Assembly: GCA_934463035.1 (NCBI GenBank)
Contig: CAKSIG010000001.1
Location: 186,001 to 250,000, forward strand
Origin: an uncultured Eubacteriales bacterium
GTDB lineage: Bacteria > Bacillota > Clostridia > Oscillospirales > Acutalibacteraceae
Length of the DNA stretch: 64,000 nucleotides
Reading direction: 5' to 3'
Shown: one piece after another, positions 24,728 to 32,751 of the stretch
How the letters are laid out: every line of letters begins with the position of its first letter
How positions within the stretch are numbered: the first letter of the stretch is position 1
Notes under the pieces: model-generated
Told to the model about the DNA's origin: nothing
The model's input: the letters and a program-made list of their open reading frames with translations, nothing else
The model's database searches: none
Made by a program: the position numbers and the translations under genes

Positions 24728-24758
24728 ATAGGAAAGACATATACGGAGGTATCCCATT

Positions 24759-25115
24759 ATGAGTGAAAATAAAACAGAGCTTTCCATAAATACCGAAGTT
24801 CTTGAAAAAATGGCGGAGCTTGCCGCGAAAGAGGTTGAAGGCGTTGCAGGTCTTACCAAAAAAGCGGTCGATATTAAGGGCATATTAAAAACAAAGAGCG
24901 CGTTTAAGGGCGTTAAGGTTGAAAATATCAACGGCGCAATAAATATAAGCGCTTATATCTGCGTTAAGCAGGGCGTTGACGTCAAAGATGTCGCCGAAAA
25001 GGTTCAGCAGAGCATTAAGGATAAGATCCAGACTATGACGGGCAGCGCCGTCACCCGCGTTAACGTTTCGGTTTGCGATATTGACATAACCGAGGAAGAA
25101 AAGACCGAGGAATAA
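24759..25115 (+). CDS. Asp23/Gls24 (YloU) family envelope stress protein
   Basis: 118 residues with the Asp23 pattern: INTEVLEKMAELAAKEVEGVAGL, VENINGAINISAYICVKQGV and KVQQSIKDKIQTMTGSAVTRVNVSV. These cytoplasmic proteins associate with the membrane or cell-wall stress responses; in Clostridia the gene often precedes nusB, but here it stands alone. It has its own promoter and SD (ACGGAGG). Confidence 0.9.
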   Translation: MSENKTELSINTEVLEKMAELAAKEVEGVAGLTKKAVDIKGILKTKSAFKGVKVENINGAINISAYICVKQGVDVKDVAEKVQQSIKDKIQTMTGSAVTRVNVSVCDIDITEEEKTEE

Positions 25116-25137
25116 GGTCGTATCATAATAAATTTGT

Positions 25138-25231
25138 AAATCGGAGTTTGCAGAGATAAGAGTATTAATGCTTGTACCGGCTTCGCTGACGGGGTCGGAC
25201 GCATCAGTTACGTCTCTGTGAACTCCGATTT
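25138..25231 (+). ncRNA. Unclassified structured element (94-nt nested hairpin)
   Basis: AAATCGGAGTT (25138-25148) pairs perfectly with AACTCCGATTT (25221-25231); two G-U pairs and CAGAGA/TCTCTG (25151-25156 with 25213-25218) extend this to about 19 bp. Inside, GTA/TAC and ATGC/GCAT continue the arm with internal loops, and the tip carries GT-CCG/CGG-AC. It lies between the Asp23 gene and the first CNNM gene. It may be an elaborate terminator (only TTTT follows) or a leader RNA. I do not recognise a riboswitch class. The outer stem recurs in the tuf terminator at 54289-54321. Confidence 0.55.
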
Positions 25232-25335
25232 TCGTCCCGGTATATCGGGATTTGACAAATCGGGATTAATATAGTAATATAATACATAATATTTTTTAAA
25301 ATATTAAATGATGTTTTTTAGGAGTTGGTTATTCA

Positions 25336-26349
25336 ATGGACGACAGTCCTGCGGGGAGTATTATACTTTTCGTACTGCTGATTCTTTGCAGTGCTTATTT
25401 TTCAGGCACCGAGATTTCGTTTGCTTCGGTAAACAAAATTCATATGATAAGCCGAGCCTCAAAGGGTGACAAGAGAGCAAAGAGGGTTCTCTGCGTTCTT
25501 GACCGTTTTGACGAGGCTTTGTCTGTGGTGCTTATAGGAAACAACATTGTTAATATCGGGTGTGCTACGCTCTCGGTAATTATCGCCACCGACATTTGGG
25601 GAACAAAGGCGGTCACCGCCTCCACGGTGATTACAACCGTTATAATCTTCTTTTTGGGTGAAATGATACCGAAATGCTTTGCGCGCTCCTGTAACGAGCG
25701 GTTTGCTGAGGCGGTCAGCGGTTCGCTCCTTTTTCTTATGAAGATATTAAAACCGCTGTCGGCTATGTTTACCGCCCTGTCGCGCCTTGTCGCACTTCCC
25801 TTTAAGCGCAACGCCGAGGAAGACGTCACTATGACTGAGGACGAACTGCACGATATAGTCGAAAACATCTCGGAGGACGACGGATTTGACGAAGAAACAG
25901 GCAAGCTGGTCAAATCCGCGCTCGAATTTTCGGACAGGTCGGTAAAGGATATTATGATTCCTTGGGAAGACGTGCTGAAAATCAAAACAAGTATGAAAAC
26001 GCCCGAAATACTCGGTACAGTCAAATCCTCGGTTCATTCGCGCATACCCGTTATCGACCGAATCGGCAACGTAAAGGGCATTTTGCAGATACGCAATTTC
26101 TTAAAAGCGTATATAAAAAATAAAAACAACGTTATCCTCGCGGGCGTTATGGACTATCCTTATTATATAAAGCCCGATATGCCGATAGACGAAGTGCTGA
26201 CCGCTATGAGCAACCACAGGCGCAACCTTGCCGTGGTCCGCACCGCTGACGGGCAGACGCTCGGAATAATAACGGTTGAGGATATTTTGGAGGAACTCGT
26301 CGGCGAGATATACGACGAGGACGATATAGGAGGTGCTTCAGATGAATGA
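25336..26349 (+). CDS. CNNM/CorC-family transporter (DUF21 and CBS pair), short form
   Basis: CNNM/HlyC-CorC family, associated with Mg2+ (or Co2+) transport. Three to four TM helices of the DUF21 domain (FSGTEISFASVNKIHM; SVVLIGNNIVNIGCATLSV; FFLGEMIPKCFA) precede a CBS pair (IPVIDRIGNVKGIL; LAVVRTADGQTLGIITVEDIL). It ends soon after the second CBS and lacks the C-terminal CorC_HlyC domain found in its neighbour. The next gene begins eight bases before its stop, and its SD lies in this gene's end, so the two proteins are made together. Confidence 0.9.
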   Translation: MDDSPAGSIILFVLLILCSAYFSGTEISFASVNKIHMISRASKGDKRAKRVLCVLDRFDEALSVVLIGNNIVNIGCATLSVIIATDIWGTKAVTASTVITTVIIFFLGEMIPKCFARSCNERFAEAVSGSLLFLMKILKPLSAMFTALSRLVALPFKRNAEEDVTMTEDELHDIVENISEDDGFDEETGKLVKSALEFSDRSVKDIMIPWEDVLKIKTSMKTPEILGTVKSSVHSRIPVIDRIGNVKGILQIRNFLKAYIKNKNNVILAGVMDYPYYIKPDMPIDEVLTAMSNHRRNLAVVRTADGQTLGIITVEDILEELVGEIYDEDDIGGASDE

Positions 26350-27616
26350 CGCGCTTTCCTATTTGTCGATAGCTCTGCTTTTAGCGCTGTCGGCTTTCTT
26401 CTCGGCTACCGAGATAGCGTTTGCGAGCGTAAACCAAGTAAGGCTTAAATCAATGCAGAAGCAAAAAAAGAGCCTTGCCGTTTCGTTGGCTCTTAAAATC
26501 TCTGAAAATTATGACGAAACGCTCGGCGCAATACTTGTCGGCAACAACCTTGCTAACACCGCGTCCTCCTCAATTGCAACGCTTATCGTAATAGGCGCAC
26601 TCGGCGAAAACTACGCCTGGGTTGCAACAGCCGTTATGACCCTGTTGGTGCTGACCTTCGGCGAGATAATACCCAAGGTTGTCGCAAAGCAGAACCCCGA
26701 GCTGTTTGCAAAAACGGTGTCGGTGCCTGTTTACGGCCTTTCGGTTGTATTAAAGCCGATAACAATGATAATTCTGCTTGTAATTAAATTGACTTCAAAG
26801 CTCTGGAAAGGCAGTATTGCGGACGCGGACGCGGTTTCCGAGGACGATTTTGAAAACATTATCGACATTGTTGAGGACGAGGGCGTGCTTGACGAGGAGC
26901 AGTGCGACCTGCTTCAAAACGCGCTTGATTTTGACGATGTGCTGGCTTATGAAATAATTACTCCGAGGGTCGATATGGACGCGATAGACATACGCGACCC
27001 TTATGAGAAAAACATTGAAAAGCTCCTTGAAACCACCTATTCGCGCATACCCGTTTTTGAGGATACACCCGATAATATCATCGGTATTCTCCACATGAAC
27101 AGGTTTTACAAAAGCTATGTTGAAGACCGCAAGGTCGGCATAAGGGGTCTGCTTTTGCCTGTTACATTCGTTCACAAAACAATGCCGCTTCCCGATGTGC
27201 TTGAAAAAATGAAGGAAAAGAAAACGCATATGGTCGTCGTGCTTGACGAATACGGCGGAACTATGGGTATTCTCACTATGGAGGACGTTTTGGAACAGCT
27301 CGTCGGCGAAATATGGGACGAAACTGACGATATTGAGCGTGAGTTTATCTGCGTTGACGATACGCATTTTGAGGCGGTCGGCGATATGCGAATAGACGAC
27401 TTCTTTGATGAGTTTGACATCGACATTGACGGCGAGGAATACGATACCGACAATACCACCGTCGGTGGGTGGGTCGTTTCTATGCTTGACGGCGAGGCGC
27501 ACGAGGGCGACTCATTCAAGTTTGAAAGCCTTAAAATAACCGTCGGCGAGGTTGACGGTTACCGTGTGGAACGGGTATATGTTGAAAAACTGCCCGAGGA
27601 AGAAGACGGCGAATAA
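26342..27616 (+). CDS. CNNM/CorC-family transporter, full-length form
   Basis: 424 residues: DUF21 membrane domain (FFSATEIAFASVNQVRLKSM; LVGNNLANTASSSIATLI; LTFGEIIPKVVAKQ), CBS pair (IPVFEDTPDNIIGIL; MVVVLDEYGGTMGILTMEDVL) and the C-terminal CorC_HlyC domain ending GYRVERVYVEKL. Predicted Mg2+/divalent cation transporter. ATG 26342 is chosen because GGAGGTG (26329-26335) is the SD; a GTG at 26333 lies within it. A paralogue of the preceding gene; the pair could form a heterodimer, since CNNM proteins are dimers. Confidence 0.92.
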   Translation: MNDALSYLSIALLLALSAFFSATEIAFASVNQVRLKSMQKQKKSLAVSLALKISENYDETLGAILVGNNLANTASSSIATLIVIGALGENYAWVATAVMTLLVLTFGEIIPKVVAKQNPELFAKTVSVPVYGLSVVLKPITMIILLVIKLTSKLWKGSIADADAVSEDDFENIIDIVEDEGVLDEEQCDLLQNALDFDDVLAYEIITPRVDMDAIDIRDPYEKNIEKLLETTYSRIPVFEDTPDNIIGILHMNRFYKSYVEDRKVGIRGLLLPVTFVHKTMPLPDVLEKMKEKKTHMVVVLDEYGGTMGILTMEDVLEQLVGEIWDETDDIEREFICVDDTHFEAVGDMRIDDFFDEFDIDIDGEEYDTDNTTVGGWVVSMLDGEAHEGDSFKFESLKITVGEVDGYRVERVYVEKLPEEEDGE

Positions 27617-27649
27617 TTTTTAATCGGCATATAAATACAAATCACTTCG

Positions 27650-27680
27650 GGTGCTGACCGTCTCGGACAGCACCTTTTGT
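27650..27680 (+). terminator. Terminator after the CNNM pair
   Basis: GGTGCTGACCG and CGGACAGCACC form an 11-bp stem with one mismatch around TCT, followed by TTTTGTTT. Confidence 0.82.
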
Positions 27681-27753
27681 TTATGGTATGCATTAAGAAA
27701 GCAGCGATAATAAAATTTAACCGTTTTGCCCGCATTTCACCAACCTTTTCGGC

Positions 27754-27939
27754 TTGGTAGTTTATAAAATATATAAGCGCAGTCTTTCGGTTTGCCCCGT
27801 CTGTAACGCGGCGCAAAGCTCGGATCACCTTTTCTGCCCGTTCTGCGGCAATAAGCTCGGCTCCCGCTGCGAAAACTGCGGAAGTAAAATAGGAGAAAAA
27901 GACGCCTTCTGCCACCATTGCGGCGTTAAAATTAAATAA
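27754..27939 (+). CDS. Small double zinc-ribbon protein
   Basis: 61 residues with four CxxC knuckles: CPVC, CPFC, CENC and CHHC, paired as two zinc ribbons (CPVCNAAQSSDHLFCPFC and CENCGSKIGEKDAFCHHC). Such ribbons often mediate protein or nucleic-acid contacts. The start is a TTG at 27754 with no clear SD, and no ATG or GTG exists in frame after the upstream stop, so it could be a weakly expressed gene or the remnant of a longer ribbon protein. Sits between two terminators. Confidence 0.5.
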   Translation: MVVYKIYKRSLSVCPVCNAAQSSDHLFCPFCGNKLGSRCENCGSKIGEKDAFCHHCGVKIK

Positions 27940-27943
27940 AAAG

Positions 27944-27989
27944 AAGCCGTATCCCGTTCGGACAAAACCTGACGGAATACGGCTTTTTT
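27944..27989. terminator. Bidirectional terminator
   Basis: AAGCCGTATCCCGT (27944-27957) pairs with ACGGAATACGGCTT (27972-27985) with one mismatch, followed by TTTTT on the plus strand and by a T-rich stretch on the minus strand. It closes the zinc-ribbon gene and the ATPase operon from opposite sides. Confidence 0.8.
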
Positions 27990-27997
27990 AACACACC

Positions 27998-28165
27998 TTA
28001 AAAGAGCAGCAGTACAGCGCTTACTGCCGCGACAATACCGCCGACAGCGCTGATAATGCCATATATTTTTTTGGATTCGGGATCGTGCTTTTCCTCAACA
28101 AGATAGTAGATACCCGCAATGAGAATAAGTATACCGATGATAAGTCCGATAATTTTTAAAACCAT
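27998..28165 (-). CDS. Small two-helix membrane protein cotranscribed with the metal ATPase
   Basis: 55 residues: an N-terminal TM helix (IIGLIIGILILIAGIYYLV), a short charged loop (EEKHDPESKK) and a second TM helix (IYGIISAVGGIVAAVSAVLLL). ATG 28165 is chosen: GGAGG lies nine bases upstream and the start overlaps the ATPase stop (TAATG). Function unknown; the tight coupling suggests an accessory subunit of the P-type ATPase, but this is inference. Confidence 0.75.
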   Translation of the reverse strand: MVLKIIGLIIGILILIAGIYYLVEEKHDPESKKIYGIISAVGGIVAAVSAVLLLF

Positions 28166-30036
28166 TATTTTTTCCTCCATTTCAGTAAAAATGCCGAATT
28201 TGTAATTACAAGCACCGAGCCTGCGTTATGTACCAATGCGCCTACAACGGGGTTTAGCGTGCCGATGATCGCAAGCCCAACGGCGATAAAATTCAGAGCC
28301 ATTGAAAAAGTCATATTCAGCTTTATGGTGGTCATCATACGCTTTGACAGCGCCACAAGATGCGGCAGTTCTTTAACCTCATCGTCAACAAGCGCAATAT
28401 CAGCCGCGTCTACGGCAATGTCGCTGCCTACCCCGCCCATAGCGATACCGACGTCTGCTTTTTTCAGCGACGGCGCGTCGTTTACGCCGTCTCCTATCAT
28501 ACATACCGACATACCGCTTTGCTGATACTCCTCAATGTATTTCAGCTTGTCCTCGGGCAGACAGTTTGCCCTTACTCCGTCAATATGCAACATATCAGCA
28601 ACGGCATTGGCTGAATTTTCATTATCTCCTGTCAACAGTACGGTTTGAACGCCCAAATCGGACAGTTGCTTAACGGTTGATGTACTTTCCTTACGCAATG
28701 TGTCAGACAATGCAAGAAAGCCGATAAATATGCCGTCCGCCGCAACATAGATAACGGTACAGCCCTGCTGTATGTGAGTTTCAGCGCTTGACGGAGGGGT
28801 TATTTCAACGCCGTGTTCACGCAACAGCTCGGTATTGCCGGCAAGAACTCTCCTGCCTGCGACCGTTGCGCAAACCCCTCTGCTCGGAATCATCTGAAAA
28901 TCCGCCGTATCCGTTGGTAACGCGCCTGTCTTTTTATAGCAATTAACAACAGCCTTGCCGAGCGGATGCTCGGAAAATTGTTCCGCAGACGCCGCTAACC
29001 GATAAACTTCGTTTTCGTCAAAATTTTGCGAAACACTGACAGTATCAACAACTTTTGGAGTTCCGTAGGTCAATGTGCCTGTCTTGTCAAAAGTAATTAT
29101 TTTTACCTTTGACAGACGTTCCAAAGCGTCGCCCTCGCGGACAAGGAACCCGTGCTTTGTTGCGTTTCCGATAGCCGCCATAATTGCCGTAGGCGTAGCC
29201 AAAACCAAAGCGCAGGGACAGAACACTACCAAAATAGTGACCGCACGTATAATTTGTCCCGAAATAAACCAAGTCAGCACGGCGGCGGTCAGAGCAATCA
29301 CCACTATCCACGTTGCCCAACGGTCAGCCAACCCGACAATTTTTGCCTTTCCCGCGTCTGCCGACTGCACCAATCTTATCATACGCTGAATTGAACTGTC
29401 CTCGCCTACCTTTGTTGCCTCCATTTCAAAAGCGCCGAACTGATTGACAGTACCGCTGAAAACCGTATCACCGACAGTCTTATCCACAGGCAGGGATTCT
29501 CCCGTCATTACGGCTTGATTGATCGAGGTTTGACCGCAGATTATAATACCGTCTACGGGAACACTCTCTCCCGGAAGCACGCGTACTTTGTCGCCCACCT
29601 TGACCTGCTCGGCGGGAACTACCGTTTCCTTGCCGTTTCTTATTACCCGCGCCGTACGCGGTGTTAGGTGAACCAACTTTTCTATACCAGCTCTTGCTCT
29701 CGCTACGGTCAGTTCTTCAAGCAATGCGCCGAGCTGCATAATAAACGCAACCTCTCCTGCGGCAAAGTCTTCCCCTATGCAGACCGAGGCTATCAAAGCT
29801 ATGGAAACCAAAACGTCAGCCTTGATGTCAAATGCGGTGACCAGCCCTATTAACGCCTCTAAAACGATTGGCAGACCGCACAGAACAATAGCGATCCAAG
29901 CCGAATCAAACGGAAAAGGCTGAAATTTCAACAGACTGCAAATAACCGCAACGCCCGATATTACAAGCAAAACAATATCCTTTTTTATTCCGCCGAGCGC
30001 CAATAAACGCTCTAACCTTTCCATAACCCGTTTCAT
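28165..30036 (-). CDS. P1B-type heavy-metal transporting ATPase
   Basis: Metal-efflux ATPase of 623 residues. Seen in order: TM helices, TGESLPVDK (actuator), the metal-binding VVFCPCALVLATPT (CPC in TM6), FDKTGTLTYG (phosphorylated Asp), SEHPLGKAVV (HP motif), GDGVNDAPSLKKADVGIAMG, and final TM helices with HNAGSVLVITNS. No N-terminal heavy-metal-associated domain is present. The last TM lacks the usual Asp of Zn/Cd pumps (DxG), having HNAG, and lacks the copper-type MxxSS, so metal specificity is open. Preceded by a promoter with CsoR-type operators and by csoR. Confidence 0.92.
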   Translation of the reverse strand: MKRVMERLERLLALGGIKKDIVLLVISGVAVICSLLKFQPFPFDSAWIAIVLCGLPIVLEALIGLVTAFDIKADVLVSIALIASVCIGEDFAAGEVAFIMQLGALLEELTVARARAGIEKLVHLTPRTARVIRNGKETVVPAEQVKVGDKVRVLPGESVPVDGIIICGQTSINQAVMTGESLPVDKTVGDTVFSGTVNQFGAFEMEATKVGEDSSIQRMIRLVQSADAGKAKIVGLADRWATWIVVIALTAAVLTWFISGQIIRAVTILVVFCPCALVLATPTAIMAAIGNATKHGFLVREGDALERLSKVKIITFDKTGTLTYGTPKVVDTVSVSQNFDENEVYRLAASAEQFSEHPLGKAVVNCYKKTGALPTDTADFQMIPSRGVCATVAGRRVLAGNTELLREHGVEITPPSSAETHIQQGCTVIYVAADGIFIGFLALSDTLRKESTSTVKQLSDLGVQTVLLTGDNENSANAVADMLHIDGVRANCLPEDKLKYIEEYQQSGMSVCMIGDGVNDAPSLKKADVGIAMGGVGSDIAVDAADIALVDDEVKELPHLVALSKRMMTTIKLNMTFSMALNFIAVGLAIIGTLNPVVGALVHNAGSVLVITNSAFLLKWRKK

Positions 30037-30052
30037 ATATGCTCCCTCTTTC

Positions 30053-30104
30053 TATACCGTACGGGGTATAAGTATATTATACATATAGGGGTATAGGTTG
30101 TCAA
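30053..30104 (-). promoter_or_regulatory. Promoter with CsoR-type operators for the metal ATPase
   Basis: Minus-strand TTGACA (30099-30104), 17 bases, TATAAT (30076-30081). A pseudo-palindrome TATACC-GTAC-GGGGTATA (30053-30070) lies just downstream of the -10 and a related TATAGGGGTATAG sits in the spacer (30085-30097), the inverted A/T-G-tract pattern of CsoR/RcnR family operators. Repression when metal is absent is expected. Confidence 0.72.
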
Positions 30105-30107
30105 GAG

Positions 30108-30141
30108 CAAAAAAAGAAAAAGCCGACCGCACAGCCGACTT
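30108..30141 (-). terminator. Terminator after csoR
   Basis: Minus-strand AGTCGGC and GTCGGCT pair through G-U wobbles (7 bp, loop TGTGCG), then TTTTTCTTTTTTT. Confidence 0.6.
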
Positions 30142-30155
30142 TAAAATTAAATATC

Positions 30156-30431
30156 TTATTGCATATTAGCAAAACGTTCAACAGCCTTTGTAAAGCTGTC
30201 AATAGTTTTTTCCGCGTCGCCGTGTTCAATGCCGTCACGGACGCAGTGCTTGATATGACCTTCAAGAACAACCTTTCCGCAGCCGTTTAAGGCGGATTTT
30301 GCGGCGTTTATCTGCGCGAGTACGTCTTCGCAGGGTACATCTTCATCTACCATACGGTCAATAGCTTGCACCTGACCGATAATTTTTTTCAAACGGCGGT
30401 GCAGGTTTTCCGCGTCCATACACTGTTTCAT
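30156..30431 (-). CDS. CsoR/RcnR-family metal-sensing repressor
   Basis: 91-residue all-helical DNA-binding repressor. The Cu(I)-CsoR ligand set Cys-His-Cys is present: Cys in DEDVPCEDVLAQI, and His and Cys in LEGHIKHCVRDG. RRLKKIIGQVQAIDRMV is the family's N-terminal helix. ATG 30431 is chosen since GGAGGGG lies at good spacing; two further ATG codons upstream lack an SD. It stands between its own promoter and terminator, upstream of the P-type ATPase whose promoter carries matching operators. The ligand set favours copper; other thiophilic metals are possible. Confidence 0.9.
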   Translation of the reverse strand: MKQCMDAENLHRRLKKIIGQVQAIDRMVDEDVPCEDVLAQINAAKSALNGCGKVVLEGHIKHCVRDGIEHGDAEKTIDSFTKAVERFANMQ

Positions 30432-30483
30432 AAACGACCCCTCCATCATGCGGCATAGAATTTTTTACCGCTGCTTTGCGTTT

Positions 30484-30512
30484 ATTATAGTTCTTATAGA
30501 TACAGATGTCAA
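30484..30512 (-). promoter_or_regulatory. csoR promoter
   Basis: Minus-strand TTGACA, 17 bases, TATAAT, both perfect, about 50 bases upstream of ATG 30431. Confidence 0.85.
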
Positions 30513-30608
30513 CCTTTTCGCCCGTATTATATTTGCGCCAACCTTTTCTGATTTCCTGCGTTTAATGTTATAGGACACGAAAAGAAAAGCAAAGCGGGAG
30601 GAAACAAT

Positions 30609-30794
30609 ATGAGTAACGCCACAAAAACAATTCCGCAGATTTTAAGGTCAAACATCTGCACCGTATTTAATTTGTTAAACCTTTTAATCGCCGTATCGCT
30701 TGCGGCGGTAGGGGCTTGGAAAAACATTTTGTTTATGGCTGTAATCGCCGTCAATACGGCGGTTGGCAGGCGGTTCAGACCGCCGCCGTTATAA
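30609..30794 (+). pseudogene. Fossil N-terminus of a second P-type ATPase
   Basis: The 61 codons, with a good SD (GGGAGGAAAC) and ATG, encode TKTIPQILRSNICTVFNLLN, then LIAVSLAAVGAWKN and a hydrophobic stretch ending AVIAVNTAVG. This is the first-TM region of the Ca/Mg-type cation-translocating P-type ATPases of Firmicutes, which normally continues for more than 700 residues. Here the frame ends after RRFRPPPL, and no actuator, DKTGT or GDGVND block follows. A GC-rich dyad (ACGGCGG and CCGCCGT) sits at the breakpoint. Best read as a truncated remnant; it may still be translated as a short peptide. Confidence 0.65.
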
Positions 30795-30830
30795 TTCTTT
30801 TGATATTCGGCAGAAAACAAATAAAAAATA

Positions 30831-30860
30831 CCGTTCGCTGTTCTGTGTTACAGCGAACGG
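30831..30860. other. Perfect 10-bp hairpin
   Basis: CCGTTCGCTG and CAGCGAACGG around ten bases, without a T-tract on the plus strand; on the minus strand TATTTTTTATTT follows, so it may back up the ABC-operon terminator. Confidence 0.55.
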
Positions 30861-30872
30861 CAGGTAATAATA

Positions 30873-30909
30873 AAACAGGAAACAATTAACGGTTGTTTCC
30901 TGTTTTTAT
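30873..30909. terminator. Bidirectional terminator at the end of the ABC operon
   Basis: AAACAGGAAACAA and TTGTTTCCTGTTT form a 13-bp stem, with TTTATT after it on the plus strand and TTTATTATTA on the minus strand. Confidence 0.82.
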
Positions 30910-30930
30910 TGGTTTTTCGACCTCTGATAC

Positions 30931-31830
30931 CTAATTCTCGAATTTAATTTTTCTGTTTATCAGCACATAAATTCCGACGAGAACTGCGACCGAGCCGCAA
31001 AGCACGCCGTACATAGCGCCTATACTCACCTTGCTATCGAAGAAATACAGATTGCAGTCAACCCCGTCGCGAATCATTTGCACGACCTCCTCGGGAAATC
31101 CGCTGTTTCTCATTTCCTCAAAAACGCCGCGCATAGCGTGGTTGCGGAGAAGCGAGGTTCCGTAAGTTCCGGGTAAAAACGAAAGCGTTTTTTGAAGACC
31201 CGAAGAAAAGTTTGAAATAGGCATATACGCGCCGCATATAAAGCCGTAGCCCGCGCTTACTATGGTCCCCACAGCCGACGCCTGACCGTCGGTTGAAAGG
31301 AAAAAGTTTATGCACGACGAGATAGCCGTGCCGAAAAGCACCAACAGCAAAACGTCAAGCAAAAGCAAGAAAACATCTTGAACCGAGAGATACCAACCCG
31401 TAAATCCGAGGTACAAAAGGCAGGCTCCCGCCGCGGCAACGGAGATTATAAGGGTGGAAACAATGGTTGACAGATAGTATCCGAGCGCTATTGTGCCCGT
31501 TCCCACGGGCGTTATGGTAATATCCTTTTTTGCGCCTGAAACCTTGTCGCGAATCATCAAAAGGTTGGAGCAAAACGCCACCGTAACACAGCTTACCGCC
31601 AAAAGCGAGGCCACCAGCTGACCGCCGACGCAGCCGTTTATAACGCTGTCGGCAACGGTTGCTCCCGCCTCTTTAAGCGCGCCGCGGAACGAATCGTCAT
31701 ACACCTTTTTCAGAAATGTGGCGTAAAGCACAAGCAGAATAATCGGCGTTATAAGGGAAGAAAAGAACATTCCCTTATCCTTAAAATACAACTTTGTATC
31801 ACGTTTTATAAGTGCGCCGAGCTGTTTCAT
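30931..31830 (-). CDS. ABC-2 type exporter permease
   Basis: 299 residues with six TM helices and the DrrB/ABC-2 pattern (RDTKLYFKDKGMFFSSLITPIILLVLY at the start, of which the RDTKLYFKDKG amphipathic segment precedes TM1; VTPVGTGTIALGYYLS in the middle). Works with the ATPase encoded just upstream, whose end it overlaps by four bases. Substrate unknown; drug or lipid export is usual for this family. Last gene of the eight-gene minus-strand run. Confidence 0.85.
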   Translation of the reverse strand: MKQLGALIKRDTKLYFKDKGMFFSSLITPIILLVLYATFLKKVYDDSFRGALKEAGATVADSVINGCVGGQLVASLLAVSCVTVAFCSNLLMIRDKVSGAKKDITITPVGTGTIALGYYLSTIVSTLIISVAAAGACLLYLGFTGWYLSVQDVFLLLLDVLLLVLFGTAISSCINFFLSTDGQASAVGTIVSAGYGFICGAYMPISNFSSGLQKTLSFLPGTYGTSLLRNHAMRGVFEEMRNSGFPEEVVQMIRDGVDCNLYFFDSKVSIGAMYGVLCGSVAVLVGIYVLINRKIKFEN

Positions 31831-32741
31831 TCCCTTTCACCTCCGAGCAGTTTTTTGCCTGTAACGGCAAGAAATACATCGTCCATCTTGCCCTTTGTTA
31901 TCTCATAGTCCCCGAAAAGCTCGGGGTATTTTATTATTAATCCCGTGGCGGCGGCTGTATCGGGAACCGAGACTCTGAACGCGTCTTTTATCTTCTCATA
32001 CGGCGCACCCAGCTTCCTTATATCTTCTTCCTTCGCACCGTAAACGGTAATAAAATCGCCCGTGTAGGTGTTTTTAAGTTCAAGCGGCGTACCCTCAGCC
32101 GCTATTTGACCCTTATCGAGTATTATTACATAGTCGGCGTCCGCCGCCTCCTCCATATAGTGGGTCGTGAGGAAAACCGTAAGCTCCTCCTGTTTGCGGA
32201 GATTTGAGATAACGTCCCACAAAAGATTGCGCGTTTGTGGGTCGAGACCCGTTGTCGGCTCGTCAAGAACAAGTATTTCAGGCTTGTGAACAAGCGCCCG
32301 CGCTATGTCGATACGTCTTCTCTGCCCGCCTGACAGCTTGCCGACGGGGCGTTTTAACAGATCGCCGAAGTCAAGCATTTCGGAAAGCTCTTTAAGGCGT
32401 GCCTTGAACTGCTTGCCGCAAATTCCGTAAAGCGCCGCTCGGCTTTCAAGATTGTCCTTTACCGAAAGGTCCTTATCAAGCACCGAGCTTTGAAAAACCA
32501 CTCCAAGCCTTTGTTTTACGCTTGTCGGGTCGCTTTTCGGATCACAGCCGCCTATCAGCACGCTGCCGCTGTCCCTTTTCAGCTGACCGCACAGAATATT
32601 TATCGTGGTTGATTTTCCTGCGCCGTTGACGCCTAAGAATGCGAACAGCTCGCCCTTTTTAACCTTAAAGCTAAGATTATTAACGGCTTTAACTTCTCCG
32701 AACGACCTGTTTAAATTTTGTATTTCGATTATATTCTCCAT
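31827..32741 (-). CDS. ABC exporter ATPase (DrrA-like)
   Basis: 304 residues. Walker A GVNGAGKSTTINIL, ABC signature KLSGGQRRRIDIARAL, Walker B EILVLDEPTTGLD, switch His in FLTTHYMEEAADAD. The extra C-terminal domain after residue 220 is typical of the DrrA group. Pairs with the permease at 30931. Starts ten bases after the CmpB-like gene. Confidence 0.9.
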   Translation of the reverse strand: MENIIEIQNLNRSFGEVKAVNNLSFKVKKGELFAFLGVNGAGKSTTINILCGQLKRDSGSVLIGGCDPKSDPTSVKQRLGVVFQSSVLDKDLSVKDNLESRAALYGICGKQFKARLKELSEMLDFGDLLKRPVGKLSGGQRRRIDIARALVHKPEILVLDEPTTGLDPQTRNLLWDVISNLRKQEELTVFLTTHYMEEAADADYVIILDKGQIAAEGTPLELKNTYTGDFITVYGAKEEDIRKLGAPYEKIKDAFRVSVPDTAAATGLIIKYPELFGDYEITKGKMDDVFLAVTGKKLLGGERE

Positions 32742-32751
32742 TTTCTAACCT

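Noticed and set aside
25138..25231. Known riboswitch (M-box, ykoY-yybP, ykkC) or 6S RNA ahead of the transporter genes
   Set aside because: None of the conserved core sequences of these classes could be found, and 94 nt is too short for 6S RNA.
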